Shown piece by piece: positions 32,351 to 41,613 of a stretch of 64,000 nt of DNA. Position 1 is the first letter of the stretch; every line of letters begins with the position of its first letter. The stretch comes from Bryobacterales bacterium (GTDB taxonomy: Bacteria; Acidobacteriota; Terriglobia; Bryobacterales; Bryobacteraceae): contig JADKID010000023.1 in assembly GCA_016721425.1 (NCBI GenBank), positions 24,375 through 88,374 on the forward strand, given 5' to 3'. The translations under genes and the position numbers were made by a program. The notes under the pieces were generated by a model. It saw only the letters and a list, made by a program, of their open reading frames with translations. It was not told the origin of the DNA and did not search any database.

Positions 32351-32926
32351 ATGTTTTCCACGTTTCGCCAGGACGTCGCGCAGAAGTTCCCTCCTCCCCT
32401 GACCCTGCGAACCTGCATCCTTGCGTTTTTCGAGATGTCGGTCTGGGCGGTAGGCATCTTCCGCTTTGGCAAGTGGGTGGACCGGTTGCGATTCCGGCCG
32501 GTGCGCAAAGCGCTGCTGGTGGTGTACTTTCTGCTCTACAAGATCTCGGAGGCGCTGAGCGGCATCCGGATCTCGATCTATTCGGAGATTGGGCCCGGGT
32601 TGGTGGTGCACAACTTCGGCGGCGTGATTATCCATGGCCACCTGGGCCGGAACTGCGTGATCGTGCAGGGCGCACAGTTGATTGCGCGGGCGGACGGGAA
32701 AGATGCGGGCTGGCCGACGCTGGGGGACAACGTGTACGTGGGGTCCGGTGCGAAGCTGCTGGGCGGTATTCACATTGGTGACAACGTGCGGATTGGGGCC
32801 AATGCGGTGGTGATGACTGATGTGCCAGCCGGAGCGGTGGTGATGCCGCCGGAGAGCCGGGTGATCCGCGGGTTCTACCGGAAAACGGCGCCGAAGGCTG
32901 CGCCGGGCGACGACGACGCGCAATAG
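32351..32926 (+). CDS. Serine-acetyltransferase-like hexapeptide acyltransferase
   Basis: The 191-residue protein has a helical N-terminal half with a hydrophobic segment near residues 55-70 and a left-handed beta-helix C-terminal half (GPGLVVHNFGGVIIHGHLG, NCVIVQGAQL, NVYVGSGAKLLGGIHIG, NVRIGANAVVMTDVP). The catalytic histidine of HNFGGVIIHG fits the CysE-like class. In polysaccharide loci such proteins acetylate sugars rather than serine. The ATG at 32351 lies on the strand opposite to the second acyltransferase gene and shares its 31-base promoter space. Confidence 0.85.
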   Translation: MFSTFRQDVAQKFPPPLTLRTCILAFFEMSVWAVGIFRFGKWVDRLRFRPVRKALLVVYFLLYKISEALSGIRISIYSEIGPGLVVHNFGGVIIHGHLGRNCVIVQGAQLIARADGKDAGWPTLGDNVYVGSGAKLLGGIHIGDNVRIGANAVVMTDVPAGAVVMPPESRVIRGFYRKTAPKAAPGDDDAQ

Positions 32927-33086
32927 AGGGGCAGCTCAACACTCCCCGTTTCCCGGCTTTCGCCCCGACTCCGCCACTGTAGAATTTCCCGTTCACAACG
33001 AATTTGAAGTTTTATTTATTGTGTTTGCAGTAACATAACCTGATTCGGGCAGCCGATTCAAAATTCGGGCGTGTAGTCTCAGTGGC
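32927..33086 (+). promoter_or_regulatory. AT-rich leader region of the secreted-protein operon
   Basis: Bases 33001-33040 are strikingly AT-rich for this window (TTGAAGTTTTATTTATTGTG, then TAACATAACC) and lie just upstream of the three-gene secreted cassette. A promoter is likely, although box spacing is not convincing (TTGAAG 33004-33009 to TAACAT 33031-33036 is 21 bases). Confidence 0.4.
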
Positions 33087-34670
33087 ATGAGAACTACTCT
33101 ATTCACTGCAATTCTCGTGGTCAGCGGGGTGTTGTGGGCGCAAACACGGGTTGACTTGAAGGGGCAGTCGAGAAATGCCGACTTGTCCCAAATGAATCCG
33201 ACGCTGACCGTGGAAACCAAGACTCAACTTCCTGCGCAGTGCGTGCAGGGCCAATTGCTGTTTTTGACAACCGCCGCGGGCGGCCGCAATCTGTATGGCT
33301 GTACGGCAACGGACATCTGGCAGGAGCAAGGGACGGCGGGTGAGATGTCGGCGGGCTCGGGTCTGGCAAAGATGCAGAACGGTTCCACTTTCGTCTGGAG
33401 TGCGGATTCCACCGTATTGCCGTACCTGGGATTGGACAACGCCTTTTTGGGCGACAACGCGTTTGCCGGCAAGTTCACGACGGCGCCGGGATCGATACAG
33501 ACGGTGATTGCGAGCGATGGGATCGACGTCAGCACGGTGACGGTGCGTCCTATCCGCACGATGGCGGCACTCACCATGGTTGCGACCCCGACGATCGCCA
33601 ACGGCGACGATGGGCAGCACGCCTATGTGTGGAATGCCGGATTGTACGACGTGGTTTTGCAGGACAGGTCCACGCTGGCGGGCTCGAATCTCTGTTTGGC
33701 CGGAGGCGCGAATGCGACGCTTGCCGCGAAGGCGCTCGTTCATCTGGTGTATACGGCGGCGGCGGACTGCTGGATGCAGACAGGGGGCGCCAGTTTGGGA
33801 AACGAAGGCGGGGGCGCGGTGAGCTCGGTGTTTGGGCGCACAGGCGCCGTGGTGGCGCAGGCCGGTGATTTCAACTCCGGGCAGGTGACCGAAGCGGGCA
33901 ACCTGTACTACACGGACGCCCGGGCGCGGGCCGCCTTCACGGCCGGCGCCGGAATTAACTTGGCCGCGGGGGTGATCTCGGCCGTGGGCGACACTACAAC
34001 CGCCGCCAACGCAGGAGCGGCGGGCGCGAACGTGCTGAAGGCGGGGACGAACGTCACGGCGCGGCGGTTGGTGGCGGGTTCCAACGTGACCATCACCGAG
34101 AACACGGACGACATCACGATAACGGCAACGGGCGGCGGCGGAGGCGGGGCAGGCGGTCTGCAGCGGGACTTTCCGGCGGCCATCTGCCAATCGGCCGCGG
34201 GGTCGCTGGCGTGGAACGTGGGTAGCGCGAGCGCGCCGGTGCCGGATTGCGTGATTGGGGCGAATGGAGTGATTTACGGAGTGGCGAAGTTTTCGAATTC
34301 GTCAACGCAGGCGATGCAGCAGAGTCTGGATCTACCGGCGTCCGTCTCGACTGTGACGTTTGGATTGGCCTGGCGGGCGATGGCTGCGGGCGGTGACGTG
34401 GTGTGGCAGGTGCGGTATCTGATCGTCGGGGCAGACGGCACGGCGGCGGACGATCCGGACCTGAACGGCGCCGGCGTCACCGTAGCGGCCACGGCGGTGA
34501 GCTCGGCGGTTGGGGTCCTGAAGCAATCCGCCATCACGATCACACCCACCAATGCGGGCGGGAAGCGGATCTATTTCACCGTGTTTCGAGACAACGCCCA
34601 TGCGAGCGATACATTCGCGCACGGGACGTACACGCCGGAGTTGGCGAAGGTGACGGTGGTGGTGCAATGA
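33087..34670 (+). CDS. Secreted protein with phage-tail-fibre-like segment
   Basis: The 527-residue protein has a signal peptide (MRTTLFTAILVVSGVLWA, cleavage before QT). Residues 245-284 contain VSSVFGRTGAVVAQAGDF and YYTDARARAAF, wording I know from phage tail fibres and collars, and a glycine run at 349-357 links to a C-terminal module (362-527) that starts FPAAICQSAAGSLAWN. That module reappears, frameshifted, at 59506-60218. No catalytic motif is recognised. The stop overlaps the next gene (ATGA), so it is the first of three coupled genes for large secreted proteins. No capsid, tail-tube or lysis genes are near, so it is not an obvious prophage piece. Confidence 0.78.
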   Translation: MRTTLFTAILVVSGVLWAQTRVDLKGQSRNADLSQMNPTLTVETKTQLPAQCVQGQLLFLTTAAGGRNLYGCTATDIWQEQGTAGEMSAGSGLAKMQNGSTFVWSADSTVLPYLGLDNAFLGDNAFAGKFTTAPGSIQTVIASDGIDVSTVTVRPIRTMAALTMVATPTIANGDDGQHAYVWNAGLYDVVLQDRSTLAGSNLCLAGGANATLAAKALVHLVYTAAADCWMQTGGASLGNEGGGAVSSVFGRTGAVVAQAGDFNSGQVTEAGNLYYTDARARAAFTAGAGINLAAGVISAVGDTTTAANAGAAGANVLKAGTNVTARRLVAGSNVTITENTDDITITATGGGGGGAGGLQRDFPAAICQSAAGSLAWNVGSASAPVPDCVIGANGVIYGVAKFSNSSTQAMQQSLDLPASVSTVTFGLAWRAMAAGGDVVWQVRYLIVGADGTAADDPDLNGAGVTVAATAVSSAVGVLKQSAITITPTNAGGKRIYFTVFRDNAHASDTFAHGTYTPELAKVTVVVQ

Positions 34671-36598
34671 GAGTTCTGATCCTGCTCTGCTGCGTCCTGC
34701 CGGCTCAGGCAGCGGCGATCAGTTCGGCCCAGAGCGGCGTGTGGGGCAACACCGCCACGTGGACGGGCGGCGTGATCCCGGGCAACGGCGATACGGTGAC
34801 CATCGGCAACGGGCACACCATCACGATCAGCAGCGGAACGACAGTCACCGTGGGCAGTTCGCCGGCGGACGATAGCGGGACGAAAGCGATTCAGTGCGCA
34901 TCGGGCAGCGGGACGGGCGTACTTGTCGTGAGCGGCACGTTGATCTTCCGCGGGCCTGTCATGCAGTGCGCCTCTGCCTGGGCCATCTCGCCCGGTGCGA
35001 CGATCACGCACGATTCCAGTCTGGCTGCCACGCCCGCCACGGCCAATTACAAATGGCGGTTCACTGGTGCGGCTGCGCAAACCTCCGCCTATCTCAACGC
35101 CATCGGGACGGCGAGCAACCGCATCACGTTCAACGTGGCGGCAGGCAGCGGCAACGCGGGCGGCTTCGATAGTTATAACGGCTCAGGGACCGACGGAAAC
35201 CTGTTTCTGGAGTATGTTGACGTCAGCAAGTGGGGCGTCGCGGGCGCGGCCGGGAAGTGGGTCACGATCTACCCGTTCAATTGCTCCACCAGCGTTGTGA
35301 GGGGATTTATCCTCCGCAATTCCACGGTGGACAGCTCCGCTGAGATCGCGCTGCAAAACATATTTGGCTCATGCACCTTCGACTTTTACAACGTCGCCAT
35401 CACGAATCCGACAGCGGCAAGGGCGATTGGCATAGGGACGGGGAATGCGGTCAATACCAACCTTGCCGCCAACGGACGCAGGCGCATTGAAAACGTCTTC
35501 GTGGAGGGTGCCGGCGTCAACGTGACAGCGCACGCAACGACGCTATGGTCTGATCTTGGATTCCAGTTTAGCGGCAACTACTTCCGGAGCTCGACTGCCG
35601 CCTCGTCGATCCCGGCCTTTGTCTGTGGCGGCCGGTGTGTTGTGGGCGCGTCGGGCAGATCTGACCTCAACTGGTATGAGAGCCGGGATGCGACGCAGGC
35701 GTCCGGGAGCCGGCCTCCCGGCGGCGCCAGTTCCCGTCTGATGATCGTGATGGCTGATGCATCCAACGGCCACAACGCCACGATCATGCCGGAGGATTCG
35801 ACGATAGACGGGTGGTTTGCGTGGAACAGCCTGGACGGAGACAACGGTGACGACAATATGCTGATTCCCGGTTCGACAGCGGGCGGGAACCGGACCCTGG
35901 TCATCAAGAACGGCGTTGTCCTCAAGCGGCCCAGCGGCGGCGATGTTGGCACAGTGATGGATCTGAATTCCTCCACCTGCACCGGGGCAAACTGTCCCGC
36001 AGTCACCTTCGACAAAAACACGTGGTTTGTCGGGGACTTCACCACAACGAGCCAACTTTCCGTGACCCTGGAATCCACCAATGGCTACGCGGGCATTGTG
36101 GCTTCCGTGCGAGACAATATCGCCCACCGAACCACCAGCGGAATCGGGCAGGTCGTCAAATGGACTAGCGGCGCGTCGGTGGTCAATGGGGTCTTCGTCA
36201 ATGTCGACTACAACTGGACGCACAACATCACGTCCAGTCCGAAGTACTACAGCAAGGCCGGAGCGTTTGCGGAGTATAACGCCACGCCGGGCGCAAACGA
36301 TCAATCCGGCGACCCTCTCTTTGTAGAGGTGACGAGGACGCCGTTGACCTACGCTCAGCGGTGGGACGCTTCGGTGACCACAATGGAGGGCTTGGGAGCA
36401 AAGTTCAAAGCCTGCTACCAGTACCGCGCCAATGGCGCGACCTCCTGTGACCCGCGCTTTTTTGACCTGGCCGATATGTACAACTGGGTCCGCGCGGGAT
36501 GGCGCACCCGCAACCCAGCCACATGGACAGCAGCACACGATGGCACCCACGTTGGCGGTGTCGCACCCACTAAAGAGTTTGGAGTACTTGCCCAATGA
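34667..36598 (+). CDS. Secreted G8-like / beta-helix protein
   Basis: The start is the ATGA overlap at 34667, giving 643 residues with signal peptide MRVLILLCCVLPAQAAA. Residues about 18-130 (SAQSGVWGNTATWTGGVIPG, then GDTVTIGNGHTITI and SGTLIFRGPV) resemble the G8 domain of extracellular hydrolases and receptors, and the rest is a repetitive beta-rich chain compatible with a right-handed beta-helix. The C-terminal RFFDLADMYNWVRAGWRTRN is conserved in the broken relative at 60226-62140. It is flanked by two other secreted genes with 4-base overlaps. A carbohydrate-binding or -cleaving role is inferred from the fold and the locus. Confidence 0.75.
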   Translation: MRVLILLCCVLPAQAAAISSAQSGVWGNTATWTGGVIPGNGDTVTIGNGHTITISSGTTVTVGSSPADDSGTKAIQCASGSGTGVLVVSGTLIFRGPVMQCASAWAISPGATITHDSSLAATPATANYKWRFTGAAAQTSAYLNAIGTASNRITFNVAAGSGNAGGFDSYNGSGTDGNLFLEYVDVSKWGVAGAAGKWVTIYPFNCSTSVVRGFILRNSTVDSSAEIALQNIFGSCTFDFYNVAITNPTAARAIGIGTGNAVNTNLAANGRRRIENVFVEGAGVNVTAHATTLWSDLGFQFSGNYFRSSTAASSIPAFVCGGRCVVGASGRSDLNWYESRDATQASGSRPPGGASSRLMIVMADASNGHNATIMPEDSTIDGWFAWNSLDGDNGDDNMLIPGSTAGGNRTLVIKNGVVLKRPSGGDVGTVMDLNSSTCTGANCPAVTFDKNTWFVGDFTTTSQLSVTLESTNGYAGIVASVRDNIAHRTTSGIGQVVKWTSGASVVNGVFVNVDYNWTHNITSSPKYYSKAGAFAEYNATPGANDQSGDPLFVEVTRTPLTYAQRWDASVTTMEGLGAKFKACYQYRANGATSCDPRFFDLADMYNWVRAGWRTRNPATWTAAHDGTHVGGVAPTKEFGVLAQ

Positions 36599-39500
36599 GA
36601 TTCACACTGATCTTCCTTTGCGTGCTGGGCGTGGGGCAGACCGTCCCGCCGCACCTGTCGGGGCTATCGACCAGCACGGACAGCTTGAGCCCTATGACCC
36701 GGCCCGCCATGCCGCAGCCGGGGGCATCGTACAGCGACACCTACCATCCCAACGGGGCAGAGTTCGTGAACATCACGAGGCTCCCATACCGTACGGGTTG
36801 CTCGATCCGGGCGTGGCAATCGAACCTGTTCGTGGGGGCGTACCTGCCGGTCTCTTACGGCGGCAAATACTACTCGGTTCCATACAGCGCGGGTGTCTTC
36901 GTCCCGCAGGCCTTTTCCAGAGCCACTAACGCGGCCTCGGCAGCCGGCACGAACGTTCTGTACTTCGCCAGCACGAACCACACGAACTACTTCAACGGCC
37001 TGGTGCCAGGAGTAGCTTTCACGGTGACGGGCGGGACGAACATTCCTGCCGGCACCACAGTCGTGAGCTACACAACGACCTCGGTGACGCTGAGCGCCAA
37101 CCTGACGGGGACGGGTCTTGTGTCCGGCGCTTCCGTCACGTTCTCGACGCTGCCGACGCAGACGCCATATCAGGAGATCAGCTACGACGAGGCCTGCAAT
37201 CAGATCAAGCTGTATCCGGCGTACTCGACGAGGCAAGCCTTTAACTCCGATGGCAGCCGGCTGATGGTGTTATCGGGGTCTGGCACAGGTGCGGCTGAGT
37301 TCTACCGGACGAATCCGCTCGCCCATGAAAAGACCATTCTAAACTCCGCCATCACTTCCACCAACGGCTCGGAGACCTGGAGCCATACCGATCCGGATGT
37401 GATGTATGTCTTCAACTCGATTGGCGGCCCGAAGTTTCAATCTCTCAACGTGGCGACAGGCCTGGTCACAACGATTCACGACTTCACCAGCGACTGCGGC
37501 GCCGGATATCAGGTTGTGCAGAATGGCGGGGCTGGGAACCCCTCTATGGACGACCGCTATTGGGCCGCGTTCTGCAAGTGGGGCGGAGGGCAGACCTACG
37601 AAAAGATCATGGTCTACGACAAGACGCTGAATCAGGTTGTCTCGCAGCGCACCGTGGCCTCGATCTGCGGTGGGAATGTGGCCATTGACACGATGACCAT
37701 GAGTCCATCCGGGCAGTATCTGATTGTCGCCTGGAACGCGACCGGGCGCGAGGACACATGGCACACCTGCCAGGGCAACGAGTTGTTTGACAGGACGACG
37801 CTGCAAAGTCTGGGAATGGTCACGGCGATTGATGGACACAACGATGTCGGGCTGGACGTGAATGGCCACGACGTGAGCGTGACGGGGCCATATGGCCACT
37901 ACGCCACCACCGAGCCACTCAGCAACGGCTACACGGTGTATGTCACCAAGCTGAGCGAGGTCCGCCCGCCGCCGTACACGCTGGCTACCAGCTACGTCCG
38001 GCGCTACCTGATCCCGTGCTCGTATTTCTACGCGCAATCCGGCTCAGACCCCTACACGGGATGCAGTACAGCCAGCGGCTATCCGCCGTCGTACCATATC
38101 TCGGGGCGCGGCTCTGAGTCTGAGTTGAGCCGCGGGTGGTTTCTGATGTCCACGTACGGGATGCCGGCCAACCCGCCCGGAGAGATGCCTGGATGGGGCA
38201 AGAGCGAGAATATCGCGTTCAGAATCGATACCAACATTCAGGCGACCAGGGCGATGAATGTTCCCGCGCAGTTTCGCCGTGTGAGCCGCACCGTGGCACA
38301 TCGGAACGATGTCCATTCGGCGCGGGGCCTCAGTTCGGGCACCTATTGGCAGGAGCCGCACGCGACGGCGAGCCGGGACTTCACGAAGATCCTGTTTGCA
38401 TCCTCCTGGTTTGCGGACCAGGGGCAGGTGCTGACCTACCTGGTGGACCTGTCCCAGGCGCCGGTGGCGCTGAACGGCTGTCCGACGTCAACAGACGACA
38501 AGGGCGAATCCTGGACGAATACCTGTTTCGTTGCAAACGACGGTGATGATTCCACGGGTACGGGCGCATGGACGGCGCCGTTCAAGACCGTCAGCGCGGC
38601 GTATGCGGCGGTGACGGCGAACAACGGCGCGTCCATTGTATTGCGGCGTGGGCGGTATGCCAACAACACGCTGGATGGGCTCTATCAGCCCGCCTCGAAG
38701 TGCAATCCGGCGCGTCCTTGCACGATCCGGTCGTATCCGGGTGAGGTGGTGATTCTGGACGGCAGTTCCTGGACGGCGGAGCAGGGATGGTTCCATTCCT
38801 CCGTGGCGACAGCGTCCGACACGCCGCCGTGGTCGGGCGACGCGAAGGCAGGGTACGTTCACGTCTCCGGGATCCGGTTTGAGAACTTCCCCGCGCCCAT
38901 CGTCTGGGGACGGGGCGACACCGAGGGAATGGAGTTACGGTCCGTGCGGGTGCATAGTGCCGGTGGGCTGAATTTCCAGAAATGCACCAACTGCGCGATC
39001 TATGGCTCGCAGGTGAGCATATCCGGCTGGGGAAGAACGAGAGGCGGGCAGAATGCCGGACTGGTTTGCGGCGGCGTGACACCGGGCGCCGGTTTCGTTC
39101 CATGGCTGGTGTCGTCGAGCAGCAACCAAGTCCCCTACTGGGATCTGATCCACACCGCGCCGACGACAACGAGCGTATCCCCCAATGGATGCGTGGAACT
39201 GAGGGTTCAGGATTCGGCTTTCAGCAAGCGCAATATGAGCGCGAGTTCCGTGATGGGCATGGAGGCATCGGCTCGCGTGCTTCTGGAGAGGGTCAAGCTG
39301 CGCGCTCCCTGGACGCGGAGAAACAACGAGGGCTGGGCTTTGTGGGGGGCGGACGAGACGAACTCCGCCGACCTGAAGGGCACGGCGTTTCTTGGGCGCG
39401 ATGTGGAGGTGCGCGGAGGCAATGCGGGGCTGCTGCTGGGACATTCATCCGCCCTGGACAGAGCGCTGATTCTGAGCGGCTTCGAGACGGGCTCGGCCGG

Positions 39501-41613
39501 CCTCGCGGGCCTGACGTTTCTGAATCAGGGCGCGGCGAGCGGCCACGAATGGCCGGCGCCTGCCAACTATAGAACGGTGCGGTACGCGTTCAACGATCCG
39601 CTGACGGGAGACGCCGTGGTGGTGTTGAGCCGCACGGATGCAGGCATGGGAATCGCAGTCGATCTGCCTGTGACCTTTGTGGGGATTCCGGGCTGCGCCG
39701 GCATCAACGGCGACAAACTGGTGAAGCGGATCTACCAGGGGGGCAGCCATCCGAACACGTTCGCCATCAAGAACATGGATGGCTCCCGGTTCACCTGTCC
39801 GGACGCCTACGATCTGACGCAGCATGCCTTTCACACTCTGGATGCCGTGCCGGTGACATTCACTGCGGCGAGCGCGAACGTGATGGTACCCGGGCTGGCG
39901 GCAGCGGTGTACGCGCGTGACCGGATCAAGTTCTCGACAACGGGCACGTTGCCGCCGGAACTCACGGCCAACGTGGATTACTGGCTGGTCTACCGCCTGG
40001 GTGCGACGGTTCAGCTATCGGCCACTCGCGACGGAACGCCAATCACGTTTTCGTCCGGGGGCAGCGGCGTGCATACAGCGGTCGTGACGGACGAGCGGAC
40101 CAGTTACGCCGGCACGATGACGCTGCAACCTTACGCACAGAGCGTAAACCACCTTTCCGCGCTCTCGCGCAACGGGAGCGCCGTGGATATGGGCGGGGGC
40201 TACAACGGGCCGGCCTCCACCGCGACATGGAAGATAGACAACAGCGTGGCGGCTTCGTTCGAGGGGACTCAGGCGATCACGCACACGATGTTTCTGACTG
40301 CCATGCCGAGGGTGGTGATGACGGAAAGCTCCGCCACAATGTCCGTGGAGTACTTCGACGATGCCGGGACGCTGGGCGTGGGGGCACGCGTGTACTTCAG
40401 AGAGTCCTGCAAACTGCCGGCGGGGCTGGAGAAGGACACACCCTATTACATTGTGGCGGCGAACGCGGCAACGAGAACGATTCAGGTCTCCGAGACACCC
40501 GGCGGCGCGGCCATCGCACCCGTGGGGTTGTGCAACCAGCCTTACTATTGGCTTTACACGCCTGGCTTCACGAGCACGAAGGTCTCACTCGGGAACAGTG
40601 TGCTGGCCGCGGGCGATACGGTGACGCTGGTGACGGATGACGGCGCGACACCGGTCTACCCTTTGAAGAAGGGGAATACCTACTACATCGACAGCGTGAG
40701 CAGCGGAGAGGCGGGCGGTGTGCCGTTCCATTGGGCAACGATCAAGAATGCGATGAGTGATCCGGCCCCGATCTCGTTTTCTCAATACCCGATGTACCCG
40801 GACTCCTACTTCGAGAAAGTGGTGCAGACGGGCGGCGCGGCCGTGCCGGCGTTCCGGGTTTCGGCGAACACGACAAACGCTCCGAGCACGAACAACTGGT
40901 ACTGGTCGGCACAGGCGGACCGTGCATTTTGCGCACTGACCGTTGCGTATGGAGGAACGGACGCCGCGGGGGTGTGCGTGACGGCTCAGGCGGCGCTCGA
41001 TACGCAGCAGGCGGGCTCGAAGCTGGCTGGCACGAATCCAGCACTGGACTATCAATGGAGCGGGCGGGCCAGTGCGTCCACGCCGCCGGAGATGTGGAAC
41101 CGGGGCTACTACGCAGGGACAAGCACAGTGGAGGCCGGCTCCACTGGGATGGTGTTGCGCTGGCGCGCGCCCGAGGCTGGAGACCATTGCACGGCGTGGG
41201 CGTACAGCGACGCGGGCTTGACCACGCTGGTAGAGACGATGGCGCCGCCGAGGGGCAACCGCTGGCGGAGCGTGATTGCCCGGGCTCTGAACCCGGCCAC
41301 CAGCTACTGGTACAAGGTTCAGTGCGGGAGTGACGTCGTGACTGGGGCGCTCGCGACGATGGCGCACTCGCCCGGGACGGGCACGTTGGGCGTGAAGTTG
41401 GCCGCGGCGGCGGGTGCTGCCTCTGCGGCTTTGGAGACTTCGGCCGACGGGAGCACGTGGGTAACTGGCCCGGCCTCGGACTGCTCCTCGGGCTGTGCGC
41501 TATCGAGCGTAGCGCTTCCCGTGAACGAGGTGGTCTGGTATCGCTGGAGGCGGCTGGACGGCGCCGGGGTGACTCTGCAACATAGTGAGCCCCAGGCTAT
41601 TGTCGTGCGTTAG
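36595..41613 (+). CDS. Giant secreted protein: propeller-like region, beta-helix, beta-sandwich modules, FN3-like end
   Basis: This 1672-residue protein starts at an ATGA overlap and has signal peptide MRFTLIFLCVLGVGQT. Residues about 180-560 look like a beta-propeller and match the tandem paralogs at 53508 and 56182 (WSHTDPDVMYVFNS here, WSDTAPKVMYYIPF there). Around residue 640 CFVANDGDDSTGTG, then PFKTVSAAYAAV and IVLRRGRY open a right-handed beta-helix of the pectate-lyase/DUF1565 type. Several beta-sandwich modules follow, and an FN3-like domain lies near 1510-1590 (TGMVLRWRAPEAGDHC). It may bind or trim the exported polysaccharide. Its TAG overlaps the TAA of the converging polymerase gene. 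Confidence 0.78.
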   Translation: MRFTLIFLCVLGVGQTVPPHLSGLSTSTDSLSPMTRPAMPQPGASYSDTYHPNGAEFVNITRLPYRTGCSIRAWQSNLFVGAYLPVSYGGKYYSVPYSAGVFVPQAFSRATNAASAAGTNVLYFASTNHTNYFNGLVPGVAFTVTGGTNIPAGTTVVSYTTTSVTLSANLTGTGLVSGASVTFSTLPTQTPYQEISYDEACNQIKLYPAYSTRQAFNSDGSRLMVLSGSGTGAAEFYRTNPLAHEKTILNSAITSTNGSETWSHTDPDVMYVFNSIGGPKFQSLNVATGLVTTIHDFTSDCGAGYQVVQNGGAGNPSMDDRYWAAFCKWGGGQTYEKIMVYDKTLNQVVSQRTVASICGGNVAIDTMTMSPSGQYLIVAWNATGREDTWHTCQGNELFDRTTLQSLGMVTAIDGHNDVGLDVNGHDVSVTGPYGHYATTEPLSNGYTVYVTKLSEVRPPPYTLATSYVRRYLIPCSYFYAQSGSDPYTGCSTASGYPPSYHISGRGSESELSRGWFLMSTYGMPANPPGEMPGWGKSENIAFRIDTNIQATRAMNVPAQFRRVSRTVAHRNDVHSARGLSSGTYWQEPHATASRDFTKILFASSWFADQGQVLTYLVDLSQAPVALNGCPTSTDDKGESWTNTCFVANDGDDSTGTGAWTAPFKTVSAAYAAVTANNGASIVLRRGRYANNTLDGLYQPASKCNPARPCTIRSYPGEVVILDGSSWTAEQGWFHSSVATASDTPPWSGDAKAGYVHVSGIRFENFPAPIVWGRGDTEGMELRSVRVHSAGGLNFQKCTNCAIYGSQVSISGWGRTRGGQNAGLVCGGVTPGAGFVPWLVSSSSNQVPYWDLIHTAPTTTSVSPNGCVELRVQDSAFSKRNMSASSVMGMEASARVLLERVKLRAPWTRRNNEGWALWGADETNSADLKGTAFLGRDVEVRGGNAGLLLGHSSALDRALILSGFETGSAGLAGLTFLNQGAASGHEWPAPANYRTVRYAFNDPLTGDAVVVLSRTDAGMGIAVDLPVTFVGIPGCAGINGDKLVKRIYQGGSHPNTFAIKNMDGSRFTCPDAYDLTQHAFHTLDAVPVTFTAASANVMVPGLAAAVYARDRIKFSTTGTLPPELTANVDYWLVYRLGATVQLSATRDGTPITFSSGGSGVHTAVVTDERTSYAGTMTLQPYAQSVNHLSALSRNGSAVDMGGGYNGPASTATWKIDNSVAASFEGTQAITHTMFLTAMPRVVMTESSATMSVEYFDDAGTLGVGARVYFRESCKLPAGLEKDTPYYIVAANAATRTIQVSETPGGAAIAPVGLCNQPYYWLYTPGFTSTKVSLGNSVLAAGDTVTLVTDDGATPVYPLKKGNTYYIDSVSSGEAGGVPFHWATIKNAMSDPAPISFSQYPMYPDSYFEKVVQTGGAAVPAFRVSANTTNAPSTNNWYWSAQADRAFCALTVAYGGTDAAGVCVTAQAALDTQQAGSKLAGTNPALDYQWSGRASASTPPEMWNRGYYAGTSTVEAGSTGMVLRWRAPEAGDHCTAWAYSDAGLTTLVETMAPPRGNRWRSVIARALNPATSYWYKVQCGSDVVTGALATMAHSPGTGTLGVKLAAAAGAASAALETSADGSTWVTGPASDCSSGCALSSVALPVNEVVWYRWRRLDGAGVTLQHSEPQAIVVR

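Noticed and set aside
33087..36598. Prophage remnant
   Set aside because: Tail-fibre-like wording is present, but the proteins have Sec signal peptides and no capsid, terminase, tail-tube, lysis or phage regulatory genes are nearby.
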